42,144 nt of DNA, taken from assembly GCA_028710485.1 (NCBI GenBank), contig JAQTTZ010000026.1, forward strand, positions 1 to 42,144. The letters are read 5' to 3'. Position 1 is the stretch's first letter. Each line of letters starts with the position of its first letter. The DNA is from Bacteriovorax sp. (GTDB lineage: Bacteria; Bdellovibrionota; Bacteriovoracia; Bacteriovoracales; Bacteriovoracaceae). The position numbers and the translations under genes were made by a program. This document shows, one piece after another, positions 35,745 to 42,144 of this stretch. The notes under the pieces were generated by a model. That model saw only the letters and a program-made list of their open reading frames with translations. It did no database searches and was not told the origin of the DNA.

Positions 35745-36466
35745 TGAAAATATTATTGGTTTCTTTCCTCCTTCTTTTGAGTCAGGTGACTGTTGCTGCC
35801 ACTTCTAAAAAAAAGGTCGTGAAAAAAAAGGCTACAATAGACAAAGTTTATAAAATTGAAAATACCAGTCCAGAAATTATTATTGGTGAACGCGAAAAGC
35901 TTTCGGAAAAAAACAAAAATATTTACACGAGACCTGCAGATCTTTGGTCTGTGGCACTAGTTCGATCAGGACTTAAATATCAACTATCTTCAATCACCGC
36001 AAATTCGCTTTCATTTTCACCAATATTAGTTGGTTTGATAATTGGGAAAAAAATAGAAGATCAATTCTTTTTATATAAAGGATATTATGAAATAAGCGGA
36101 GAGTGGCAGAGATTTAAGCGCGAGTCTACAATTGGAACAAACGTTTTATATTCTCAAAAACTTGATCTTTACCAGATTGATATCTTTCAAAACATCAATC
36201 TCGCTTGGGCACTTTCTCATTCGGTCTTTTTTTCTGTTGGAATTGGTTTTGCTCCAGTTTATCTTACAACAGAGCAAAGTGTACTTGGCAACTCCACGTC
36301 GGAGTTGGGCTATATGGGAATGTTGAAAGGAAATATTGTTATCCCTTTAAATAAAAGGATAATGAAAAATTATGAAATGGATATTGCCTTAAAAACTGGT
36401 TGGGGAAGTGTCGGCAGTCATGAAATTTCTACTACTGCCTTGAGTTTGGGCTTAAATTTTGAGTAG
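35744..36466 (+). CDS. Exported barrel-like protein of the efflux operon, 240 aa
   Basis: The signal peptide cleaves near VAA-TS. A Lys-rich segment (SKKKVVKKKAT) comes right after, then strand-rich sequence with alternating hydrophobic residues ending in LGLNFE. It lacks the hairpin and lipoyl pattern of HlyD/AcrA adaptors. It may be a small outer-membrane barrel or an accessory component. It overlaps TolC by 1 bp and the MarR gene by 8 bp, so it is an integral part of the operon. No family is recognised. Confidence 0.75.
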   Translation: MKILLVSFLLLLSQVTVAATSKKKVVKKKATIDKVYKIENTSPEIIIGEREKLSEKNKNIYTRPADLWSVALVRSGLKYQLSSITANSLSFSPILVGLIIGKKIEDQFFLYKGYYEISGEWQRFKRESTIGTNVLYSQKLDLYQIDIFQNINLAWALSHSVFFSVGIGFAPVYLTTEQSVLGNSTSELGYMGMLKGNIVIPLNKRIMKNYEMDIALKTGWGSVGSHEISTTALSLGLNFE

Positions 36467-36923
36467 TAAAAAAAACTGCTCCTATTTAGCAGAACTCATG
36501 ATGGAAGTGATGCCTAAAGCGATGCAATCCATTCGAGAAGAGATGAGAAAAGGACGAGGGGAGCGTTTAACTGTTCCTCAATTTCGTGTACTCGCCGCTA
36601 TTAATCGCGGGATTTGTCATAACAAAGAATTGGGAGATCAACTCGGTGTTAGTGAAGCTGCTATTTCCAGAATGGTCGATTCATTAGTTCAAGAGGGATT
36701 GATTAAAAAAGGTATAAACAAAATTGACCGTCGGTTAACGGTTCTCACTCTCACCAGTGAAGGACAAAGGCTTTATAATTTCATTAAAACTGATGCCCGT
36801 TCCCGCTTACAAATTAAACTAGAGGTCCTATCTAGCGAAGATGTGGAGGCCGTTATTCACGGCTTGAAAATTTTGCAAAAGAATTTATCCGTCCTCCAAG
36901 ATAACTTAAAGCACTTAAATTGA
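36459..36923 (+). CDS. MarR-family transcriptional regulator
   Basis: A winged helix-turn-helix is visible: LTVPQFRVLAAI, then NKELGDQLGVSEAAISRMVDSLVQEGLI, then the wing DRRLTVLTLTSEG. Its 154 residues are normal for MarR. The frame starts with TTG at 36459 inside the previous gene; an ATG at 36498 is possible, and neither has a clear ribosome site. It is the last gene of the efflux operon, so it probably represses the operon through the upstream palindrome and thereby itself. Confidence 0.88.
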   Translation: MSSKKNCSYLAELMMEVMPKAMQSIREEMRKGRGERLTVPQFRVLAAINRGICHNKELGDQLGVSEAAISRMVDSLVQEGLIKKGINKIDRRLTVLTLTSEGQRLYNFIKTDARSRLQIKLEVLSSEDVEAVIHGLKILQKNLSVLQDNLKHLN

Positions 36924-37041
36924 GCCATGTAATTGCTACAGGGTTACCTTGTGAATTCTTCCATCTCTGTTAAATTAGCTTCATTGAAATTTAAACAAGA
37001 AATATGATCCCACACAAAATGGAAAAAACCTGGACAAACTT

Positions 37042-37440
37042 ATGAAAAAATTACTCCTTACTTTTTCGCTCTTAGTTTTTAATTTTACAGCGATGGCCGG
37101 AATTCCCGATCTTCACGACTATACCACAATAGCGCTGTGTAGTTCTTTTGGACATATAATACAAGTCTATCAAAATAATCAGAAATTAAACGATGGATTT
37201 ATTAGTTATGAATTACTCAATCGAGAAGTTAGTGCTCCAATGAATTTTGTGAAAGCTGAAATTACTGAAATCAATAAAGTCATTTATATTGAATCATTAC
37301 CAAATCAAAATTTTGAATTAAGTTTAACTCTTGATAAATCTAAGCCTGTTTATAAAAACAGTATATATTTCTTCGTTCCTGAAATAAAAAGTAGTATTCC
37401 TCGTTTAGAAAAACTGAATTTTGGATGCAATTTACATTGA
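37042..37440 (+). CDS. Exported small protein, 132 aa
   Basis: Signal peptide cleaved near AMA-GI. The mature part of about 113 residues contains two cysteines (positions about 33 and 130), possibly a disulfide, and looks beta-rich. The ribosome site is weak (TGGAC about 8 bp upstream). No family is recognised. A hairpin follows its stop. Confidence 0.65.
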   Translation: MKKLLLTFSLLVFNFTAMAGIPDLHDYTTIALCSSFGHIIQVYQNNQKLNDGFISYELLNREVSAPMNFVKAEITEINKVIYIESLPNQNFELSLTLDKSKPVYKNSIYFFVPEIKSSIPRLEKLNFGCNLH

Positions 37441-37449
37441 TCTTAAGAA

Positions 37450-37473
37450 ATAAATCCCAAAAATGGGATTTAT
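37450..37473. terminator. Hairpin after the 132-aa gene
   Basis: A perfect 10-bp stem, ATAAATCCCA (37450-37459) with TGGGATTTAT (37464-37473), has a four-A loop. It begins 10 bp after the stop codon. A T-run comes only some 18 bp later, so it is a moderate terminator call. Confidence 0.5.
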
Positions 37474-37543
37474 CAAATTCAGATTCTCTTTTTTTAAGCC
37501 TATAATTTCAACATATTTTTAGGAGTAAAAAAATACAAGAATA

Positions 37544-37577
37544 TTTACATTAGTATTGATCCGCAGTATCAATACTG
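37544..37577 (+). promoter_or_regulatory. Promoter with inverted repeat before the 304-aa lipoprotein gene
   Basis: A perfect inverted repeat AGTATTGAT (37552-37560) / ATCAATACT (37568-37576) has a 7-bp spacer. A nested palindrome CAGTAT-CA-ATACTG (37564-37577) overlaps it. A -35-like TTTACA (37544-37549) and a -10-like TATCAA (37567-37572) are 17 bp apart, so the repeat covers the core promoter. It could be an operator or a 5' hairpin. Confidence 0.5.
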
Positions 37578-37602
37578 TCTAAGAATGTTTGAGGGGATCG
37601 CC

Positions 37603-38517
37603 ATGCAAATTTCAAAACTATCTATGTCTTTGTGTCTTTATTCAATCTTCCTTTTGGTGGGATGTTCAAAAGATAAAAATATGGAAGATTATCGGCAAGA
37701 TCAACTACAGCAAAGTTTAGCGAGAATCTCCTCAGTCTCAGGTACATATTCCGGGCCGGTAATCTCAAAAATCGACGGCAGTAATTTAGGAAATATAATT
37801 TTAAAATTCAAAGCCAGCACAGATATCCAATCGAACTCTGGAAGTGTCACGAATAATCAAAATGCTATTGTGAGTGGATCAATAAAATTAAAAAGTTTAT
37901 CAACGACAGAAGTGTCATTTGATAATGGCTACTACAACGACGTGACAGGAGATTTCCAAGTCATCATACCTATTGCTCAAGAAAGTGGAGTCATCGCCAA
38001 GCTTTCTCTTATCGGTCAAATTTCAAGAGATCAATGGATTGGTTCTATCGAAGTTAAGGGCCAGCCTCAAAATGGTGCTGATTTAAATCTTTTGAGAAAT
38101 GCTCCTCCTTCAAATACATCTGCCATAGAAGTTAGTGGAACAAGATTAGAACAAATTAGAAGATTGAATTATGATTTCGTGGGATTTTATAAAGTTGATA
38201 ATAGTACATCACCATTTAAATTAAGTTTTACCAATAGAGATGTTTTGCCAGAACAAAGTCTTTTCAAGTTATTTTCACCTGTAAGACAAGTAAGTGTAAA
38301 TTGTGATTTTACAGGCTTCGAGTTGGATTTCACCAATGCCATACTGGATGATAACTCAGGTATTCTTGTTGCTCATGATCCAATTGATCGGCTTGGGCAT
38401 CCAGCGAGGGCCAATTTAACTTGCAAGAAATTTGAAGAGGGAGCTGATTTTGGTTGGGATTGTGAAATTCAAACAGTAAAAACTCTCTTGAGATTACATC
38501 TAATTGCAAAAAAGTAG
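37603..38517 (+). CDS. Lipoprotein, 304 aa, unknown function
   Basis: The start at 37603 is chosen because GAGGGG lies 8 bp upstream; an ATG 18 bp earlier is in frame. The signal peptide ends in LLVGC (lipobox Cys). The mature protein is Ser/Asn-rich and beta-rich, with two later Cys pairs. No domain is recognised. The TolC-like gene follows after 8 bp, so the two are likely co-transcribed and may work together in the outer envelope. Confidence 0.78.
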   Translation: MQISKLSMSLCLYSIFLLVGCSKDKNMEDYRQDQLQQSLARISSVSGTYSGPVISKIDGSNLGNIILKFKASTDIQSNSGSVTNNQNAIVSGSIKLKSLSTTEVSFDNGYYNDVTGDFQVIIPIAQESGVIAKLSLIGQISRDQWIGSIEVKGQPQNGADLNLLRNAPPSNTSAIEVSGTRLEQIRRLNYDFVGFYKVDNSTSPFKLSFTNRDVLPEQSLFKLFSPVRQVSVNCDFTGFELDFTNAILDDNSGILVAHDPIDRLGHPARANLTCKKFEEGADFGWDCEIQTVKTLLRLHLIAKK

Positions 38518-38525
38518 GACCTATT

Positions 38526-39851
38526 ATGAAAAAAATATTTACACTAATTTTGATTTGTACATTTTTTGAAACCAGTTCATTATGCTTAGCTGCTGACACT
38601 GTCTTTGTGGTGAATCCCACCTCAATTAGAGGCCAATTACTCTCTAAGAATATTTCTTTATTACAAGCGCTTAATAATGTCCAAAATTCAAAACTTAATG
38701 TCAGCATGGCAAGGGCAAAGCTTCTTCCTTCGTTAAACCTTGGCGTGTTACTTCCGGCGCTCGCTAATCCAACATTCCTTTTATCCTCTGTTACTTTTTT
38801 ATTTCCCTTTTTAGTTCCTTCGAACTGGTTAGTACTTAAACAAGACAAAGATTTGTTTGAATCAGATAAAGCGTCTTTTAAAGCTTTGCAATTAAATATT
38901 CTTAGCAACTCACTTTCACTTTATTATACTTTCGTTAATGATCAAAAAATCCAAAATGTCTTTGCCGAACAAAGTGAGATTCTTGGAAATATTTACTTAA
39001 ATTTAAAAAAACAATCAGATGTTATTGGCAACGTGACCATTGAAGATTTAGATATGTCTTCTGCCCAATGGCAAGAATCGAAAATACGGGTTTCAAAATT
39101 ACAGGAATTATTAGTTGCTGAAAGGGCCAGTCTTCGAACTCTTTTGGGACTGCCTTTAGGATCTGAGTTAACTGTAGAAGATATCGACTTGGCCCCATCA
39201 GATTACGAACTGAAATCAGCAAGTGAAATTGCGGATCATTCATTAGAAGTTGCTCCTGAAGTTACTCAATTAGATTTTTTGATTAAGGCCGCCAAAACTG
39301 GAAAGTTTGCAAAACTTTTTGGATTTATGTCTTCAGCTAGTATCGCTGGAGCTTCTACCAATAGCACTTCACCTTTTGATGGACTCAAAGCTGGTGGGGG
39401 ATTTAGTTTTGGCGCGGACAATTTAGTAAATATTCAAATTGCTAATAATAATATTGAGAATATCAAACTTCGTGCTGAACAATTAAAACAAGAAAATGAA
39501 AAAACAGCTGAAATTTTAGTCGGGCAAATTATTGAAGTGAAAGATCAGCAAGAGCTTAGTGCCAAGGCACTAACGGATCGCTTATCAGTTTATGAAGGAC
39601 AAAAAAGACAATACGCTCTTGGATTGGTTTCCCTTCAAACTCTGCTTCAGACTCAAGTTTTATTAACTGACTCTTATGTTTTAAATATTAAATCAGACCT
39701 TGATTTGAAAATGCAGCGGTTGACTCTTATGCGTTTAGCAATTGATGGTGATTTCTTAAAAATAAAAGGCTGCATTGGCACTGCACCTACTGGGAAAAAA
39801 TCAATCTTCCGTCGAGATAAAGGGCAATCGCTTGATGAGCTTTGCCGATAA
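38526..39851 (+). CDS. Atypical TolC-like protein, 441 aa
   Basis: The signal peptide cleaves near CLA-AD. The N-terminal NVQNSKLNVSMARAKLLPSLNLG and the later NNIENIKLRAEQLKQENEK, followed by LYALGLVSLQTLLQTQ-like sequence, give the OMF/TolC helical-repeat impression. Unusual parts are a hydrophobic block at about 75-100 (LPALANPTFLL...FLFPFLVP) and a C-terminal tail with two Cys (CIGTAP...ELCR). It follows the lipoprotein gene. No RND or ABC transporter is adjacent, so the partner is unclear. Confidence 0.7.
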   Translation: MKKIFTLILICTFFETSSLCLAADTVFVVNPTSIRGQLLSKNISLLQALNNVQNSKLNVSMARAKLLPSLNLGVLLPALANPTFLLSSVTFLFPFLVPSNWLVLKQDKDLFESDKASFKALQLNILSNSLSLYYTFVNDQKIQNVFAEQSEILGNIYLNLKKQSDVIGNVTIEDLDMSSAQWQESKIRVSKLQELLVAERASLRTLLGLPLGSELTVEDIDLAPSDYELKSASEIADHSLEVAPEVTQLDFLIKAAKTGKFAKLFGFMSSASIAGASTNSTSPFDGLKAGGGFSFGADNLVNIQIANNNIENIKLRAEQLKQENEKTAEILVGQIIEVKDQQELSAKALTDRLSVYEGQKRQYALGLVSLQTLLQTQVLLTDSYVLNIKSDLDLKMQRLTLMRLAIDGDFLKIKGCIGTAPTGKKSIFRRDKGQSLDELCR

Positions 39852-39861
39852 TATATCCAAA

Positions 39862-39882
39862 AAGCGAGCCGTCGGCCCGCTT
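39862..39882. terminator. Convergent intrinsic terminator
   Basis: AAGCG (39862-39866) pairs with CGCTT (39878-39882), and inside it GCC (39868-39870) with GGC (39874-39876) around a GTC loop, with one mismatch between. It lies between the TolC-like gene (plus) and the S4-like gene (minus). Confidence 0.6.
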
Positions 39883-39893
39883 AAAATAATTTC

Positions 39894-40151
39894 TTAAAAC
39901 CCGATGATATCTACGTAAGTCGTGCCCTTTGCAAGAGCTGAAGAAGATTTTGCTCTTTGTCCCTTAATCATAACTTTTCCTGCAGTAAAAAGCGCTTTTA
40001 GGGCCCCACGAGAAATAATTTTAAGATTTGCGTTTTCAGCTTGTTCTCTACAGGCCTTTAAAAGAACATTGTCCATGCGGCCTTCAGCATAATCCAAAGT
40101 TAATATAATACGTGTCGAATTGGCCGGTTTTGCCGGAATATGGTCAGTCAT
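39894..40151 (-). CDS. Small S4-like RNA-binding protein, 85 aa
   Basis: Residues about 45-83 read like an S4 fold: ISRGALKALFTAGKVMIKGQ, then a short loop and GTTYVDI. This is the helix-turn-strand pattern of S4 domains in pseudouridine synthases and ribosomal protein S4. The first half is acidic and Asn-rich. The AGGAG site precedes the ATG. It is 45 bp downstream of the 252-aa gene on the same strand. A role in RNA binding is likely but unproven. Confidence 0.55.
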   Translation of the reverse strand: MTDHIPAKPANSTRIILTLDYAEGRMDNVLLKACREQAENANLKIISRGALKALFTAGKVMIKGQRAKSSSALAKGTTYVDIIGF

Positions 40152-40196
40152 ATGGTGCTCCTAATCTAATAATCAAATTTTTTCTTGGTTATTGCA

Positions 40197-40955
40197 CTAA
40201 GAGTCACTTTTGTCACCATTTTTTGAAAATAATCCCAAGACAGTAGAATGAACCAATTTATCGAGTTTATTTTTGGGAAAAGCACTGGTTTTGGCGACAC
40301 CGTCGGCAATCATTTGAAGGGTCATTCCCGAGCTAAATCCTTGATTGATCACGTTAATGAAGTTCCTAATTTCAGAAGTCACACCCAAGGCCTCTGCATT
40401 ACTCATTTTCATTTCGAGCTGTTCAATTAATCGATTCAGCACAACTAAACTTCCGTTAATCATCATGATAGGCAATAAAGATTTAGTTAAAAAATTTCTT
40501 TGTTTACGGGCATAAGGAAAATCAATGCCGGCCTGAAATGCGAGAACGAAAACAGAAGAGTAAGCGACTAACTTCAAAATATATTTCCCACGTTCTTCGT
40601 CAGTTTCAAGCATTGAGTAATCGCGAGAAATATTATCCAGGAAATCAGTAATTTTCTTCGTTGTTTCAGGAATAAGAATTTTTGTATCGTGATAAACGTC
40701 TTTATAAATTAGTTTTGGCGATTTTTTTAAATTATTAAAAAAGGTTTTTACACTACTGGCTTTCAGTTTAAAATCTTTAAAGGCAGGAACAAGATCTTTG
40801 CCTAAGATGGTTGATCCAATTTCCTTTATATCGCTTGCACTGAATCCCTTGAATGCTCTACCAATTGCGACCAAAGATTCTCTGGGAATTTTTTCATTAA
40901 TAAGTTTGTCATAAATTTCGTTGAGTTTAAGCTGCTTTTTTTTCATATGGATCAT
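40197..40955 (-). CDS. Unknown protein, 252 aa, with hydrophobic segments
   Basis: Lys-rich N-terminus (MIHMKKKQLKL) and a mostly helical, charged body. Two hydrophobic stretches (LVAYSSVFVLAFQAGID, about residues 128-144, and LLPIMMINGSLVVLNRLI, about 156-173) may be membrane-associated. The ribosome site is weak and a second ATG lies 9 bp further on (MKKKQLKL). It is probably co-transcribed with the S4-like gene. No family is recognised. Confidence 0.7.
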   Translation of the reverse strand: MIHMKKKQLKLNEIYDKLINEKIPRESLVAIGRAFKGFSASDIKEIGSTILGKDLVPAFKDFKLKASSVKTFFNNLKKSPKLIYKDVYHDTKILIPETTKKITDFLDNISRDYSMLETDEERGKYILKLVAYSSVFVLAFQAGIDFPYARKQRNFLTKSLLPIMMINGSLVVLNRLIEQLEMKMSNAEALGVTSEIRNFINVINQGFSSGMTLQMIADGVAKTSAFPKNKLDKLVHSTVLGLFSKNGDKSDS

Positions 40956-40968
40956 CAGTTAACCAAAA

Positions 40969-40996
40969 AATAAAGCCACCCGAAAGTGGCTTTATT
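40969..40996 (-). terminator. Intrinsic terminator
   Basis: A perfect 11-bp stem, AATAAAGCCAC (40969-40979) with GTGGCTTTATT (40986-40996), has a CCGAAA loop and is followed on the minus strand by a T-rich tract. It would end a transcript coming from the right (41019-41240). Confidence 0.75.
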
Positions 40997-41018
40997 GTTA
41001 CTTGGAAACGAATCTCTT

Positions 41019-41240
41019 CTAGTGAATAGAGAATTTTTTCGGGATTCTGTTTTTCACCTTCTGTTCTTCGCGACTTAAACTTTGAACAATACGTTTAAAT
41101 CCTTTCTTTCCAATTATATCGTCTGTTAGGAAAAGGGCATTGACCCAAACAAAGACTATTACGATACCACTTCGCCTTCGTTTTACTTCCTTGATTAGTA
41201 TTAAAGCATAGTCTATGCCAAGACTAAAACTGCAAAACAA
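41019..41240 (-). CDS. Possible small basic protein, 73 aa (doubtful)
   Basis: A frame with a TTG start encodes a basic C-terminal half (KKGFKRIVQSLSREEQKVK) and ends next to a strong terminator. There is no ribosome site, no ATG and no recognised family. It may instead be a decayed gene or a non-coding transcript with this terminator. Confidence 0.25.
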   Translation of the reverse strand: MFCSFSLGIDYALILIKEVKRRRSGIVIVFVWVNALFLTDDIIGKKGFKRIVQSLSREEQKVKNRIPKKFSIH

Positions 41241-41392
41241 ATTGAAAATTCGTTCATTGTTGTTGAGTCATTTTTACTTTGAGGCATTTAGGGAATTATT
41301 TGGGGAAAATTAATTTCTCTGCCATTGTGGCAATTTCTTTTTCCCAAAATTTTGTAGGCTTGTTATTTGCAGGTTTTTCTTACTAAACCAGT

Positions 41393-41406
41393 GTGCTTTC
41401 GAGCAC
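41393..41406 (+). other. 5'-leader hairpin with TTCG loop
   Basis: GTGCT (41393-41397) pairs with AGCAC (41402-41406) around a TTCG loop, just before the AAGGAG site (41411-41416) of the esterase gene. It may affect translation; the stem is short. Confidence 0.35.
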
Positions 41407-41421
41407 TGATAAGGAGTATCT

Positions 41422-42144
41422 ATGAATAAAAAATTATTAGTATTATTATTTACCTTGGCGCTCGGGCCCGCCTATGCGGCACGATCGACAATGCCAAATG
41501 AAGAAATGAATAAGGTTTTAAAAGAGTTGGATAAAAAAGGCGGGAAGCCTATTGAAAATTTAAGTGTCGATGAAGCTAGACTTCAGCCAACTCCAACTGA
41601 TGCCGCCAGAACTGTTATGGCCAATTCTAAAGACGCTACGACAGACTTTTTAGAACTGGCAGAAGTGAAAGAAATAACGGTTGATGGAGGAGCAGGGCTT
41701 ATTCCTGCTCGTATTTATAGGCCTTATAGCAAAGATAAAAAACCGCTACCGATCGTCGTCTATTTTCACGGTGGTGGATTCGTTATTGCAGATAACGATA
41801 TTTATGATGCTACTCCTCGAGCACTTGCCAATAAAACAAAAGCAATTTTTGTATCAGTAGAATACAGAAAAGCTCCCGAAGCAAAATTTCCAGCTGCACA
41901 CGAAGATGCTTATGCTGCTTATAAGTGGGTAGTGAATAATGCACCCTCTTTGGGAGGTGACCCGAAAAGAGTCGCTGTCGCGGGAGAAAGTTCCGGAGGA
42001 AATTTGGCACTTAATGTTGCGATTAAAGCGCGCGATGAAAAATTTCAACTTCCTATTCATGAACTTCTCATCTATCCAGTCGCCGGAAGTAATATGGAAA
42101 CGGCATCTTATAAAAAATATGGAGATGCAAAACCTCTTAATAAA
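41422..42144 (+). CDS. HSL-family alpha/beta-hydrolase (esterase/lipase), 3' truncated
   Basis: The reading frame runs from the ATG at 41422 to the window edge (241 residues visible), so the gene continues beyond it. The signal peptide cleaves near AYA-AR. The oxyanion motif HGGGF is at 116-120, YRKAPEAKFPAA at 148-159, and the nucleophile elbow GESSG at 188-192 with Ser190. This is the hormone-sensitive-lipase (HSL) type of alpha/beta hydrolase. The Asp and His of the triad would lie beyond the edge. An AAGGAG site is 5 bp upstream. With a signal peptide it should act in the periplasm or outside the cell. Confidence 0.85.
   Translation, partial: MNKKLLVLLFTLALGPAYAARSTMPNEEMNKVLKELDKKGGKPIENLSVDEARLQPTPTDAARTVMANSKDATTDFLELAEVKEITVDGGAGLIPARIYRPYSKDKKPLPIVVYFHGGGFVIADNDIYDATPRALANKTKAIFVSVEYRKAPEAKFPAAHEDAYAAYKWVVNNAPSLGGDPKRVAVAGESSGGNLALNVAIKARDEKFQLPIHELLIYPVAGSNMETASYKKYGDAKPLNK

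Noticed and set aside
38330..38908. 192-aa minus-strand frame antisense to the lipoprotein and TolC-like genes
   Set aside because: It spans the junction of two well-supported plus-strand genes, has no signal or domain pattern, and the sense frames have clear signal peptides and ribosome sites.
1..42144. CRISPR arrays, tRNA/rRNA genes, insertion sequences or prophage genes
   Set aside because: By eye I found no regularly spaced repeats, no cloverleaf-like intergenic sequence and no transposase or integrase motifs. A dedicated scan could still find short RNAs.

Overview
This window is low-GC DNA from a Gram-negative bacterium. It encodes many proteins with signal peptides, several lipoproteins, outer-membrane barrels, two TolC-type channels, an RND pump and a RecQ helicase. 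The density of exported proteins of unknown family, together with the AT-rich sequence, makes a Bdellovibrionota (Bacteriovorax-like) predator or relative my best guess, but that is inference. I saw no rRNA or tRNA gene, CRISPR array, transposase or phage gene.

Region 1 (1-7.6 kb): a truncated gene for a papain/NlpC-P60-like enzyme faces a minus-strand cluster of five exported, mostly cysteine-rich proteins of 316, 513, 183, 900 and 192 aa. The 316-aa gene has its own consensus promoter and intrinsic terminator. I cannot assign the cluster to a known system, and it is the best candidate for something undescribed. Region 2 (7.9-14.7 kb): stress and housekeeping-like genes. They are a YegD-type Hsp70, a VOC protein, a CBS-pair protein, an orphan histidine kinase, a lipoprotein, and a phosphoribosyltransferase/erythromycin-esterase pair. 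Region 3 (15-19 kb): small envelope proteins (chalcone-isomerase-like, lipoproteins, a DUF1232 membrane protein, a zinc-ribbon protein). Region 4 (19.2-25.3 kb): recQ, an AAA/DUF4143 ATPase that looks leaderless with an operator over its promoter, and a minus-strand four-gene operon (small zinc protein, DUF924, PQQ-dependent-type sugar dehydrogenase, NYN-OST-HTH protein).

Region 5 (25.5-31.1 kb): outer-membrane proteins, a ybhP/clsB-like phospholipid gene pair, an SDR protein whose catalytic Lys is replaced by Glu, and a second copy of the lipoprotein seen in Region 2. Region 6 (31.3-36.9 kb): an efflux operon of RND pump, TolC, a barrel protein and a MarR regulator. It has a palindrome in front and no periplasmic adaptor gene. 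Region 7 (37-42.1 kb): an exported protein, a lipoprotein with a striking inverted repeat at its promoter, an atypical TolC-like protein, a minus-strand pair (unknown 252-aa protein and a small S4-like protein), and the start of an HSL-family esterase that runs off the right edge.
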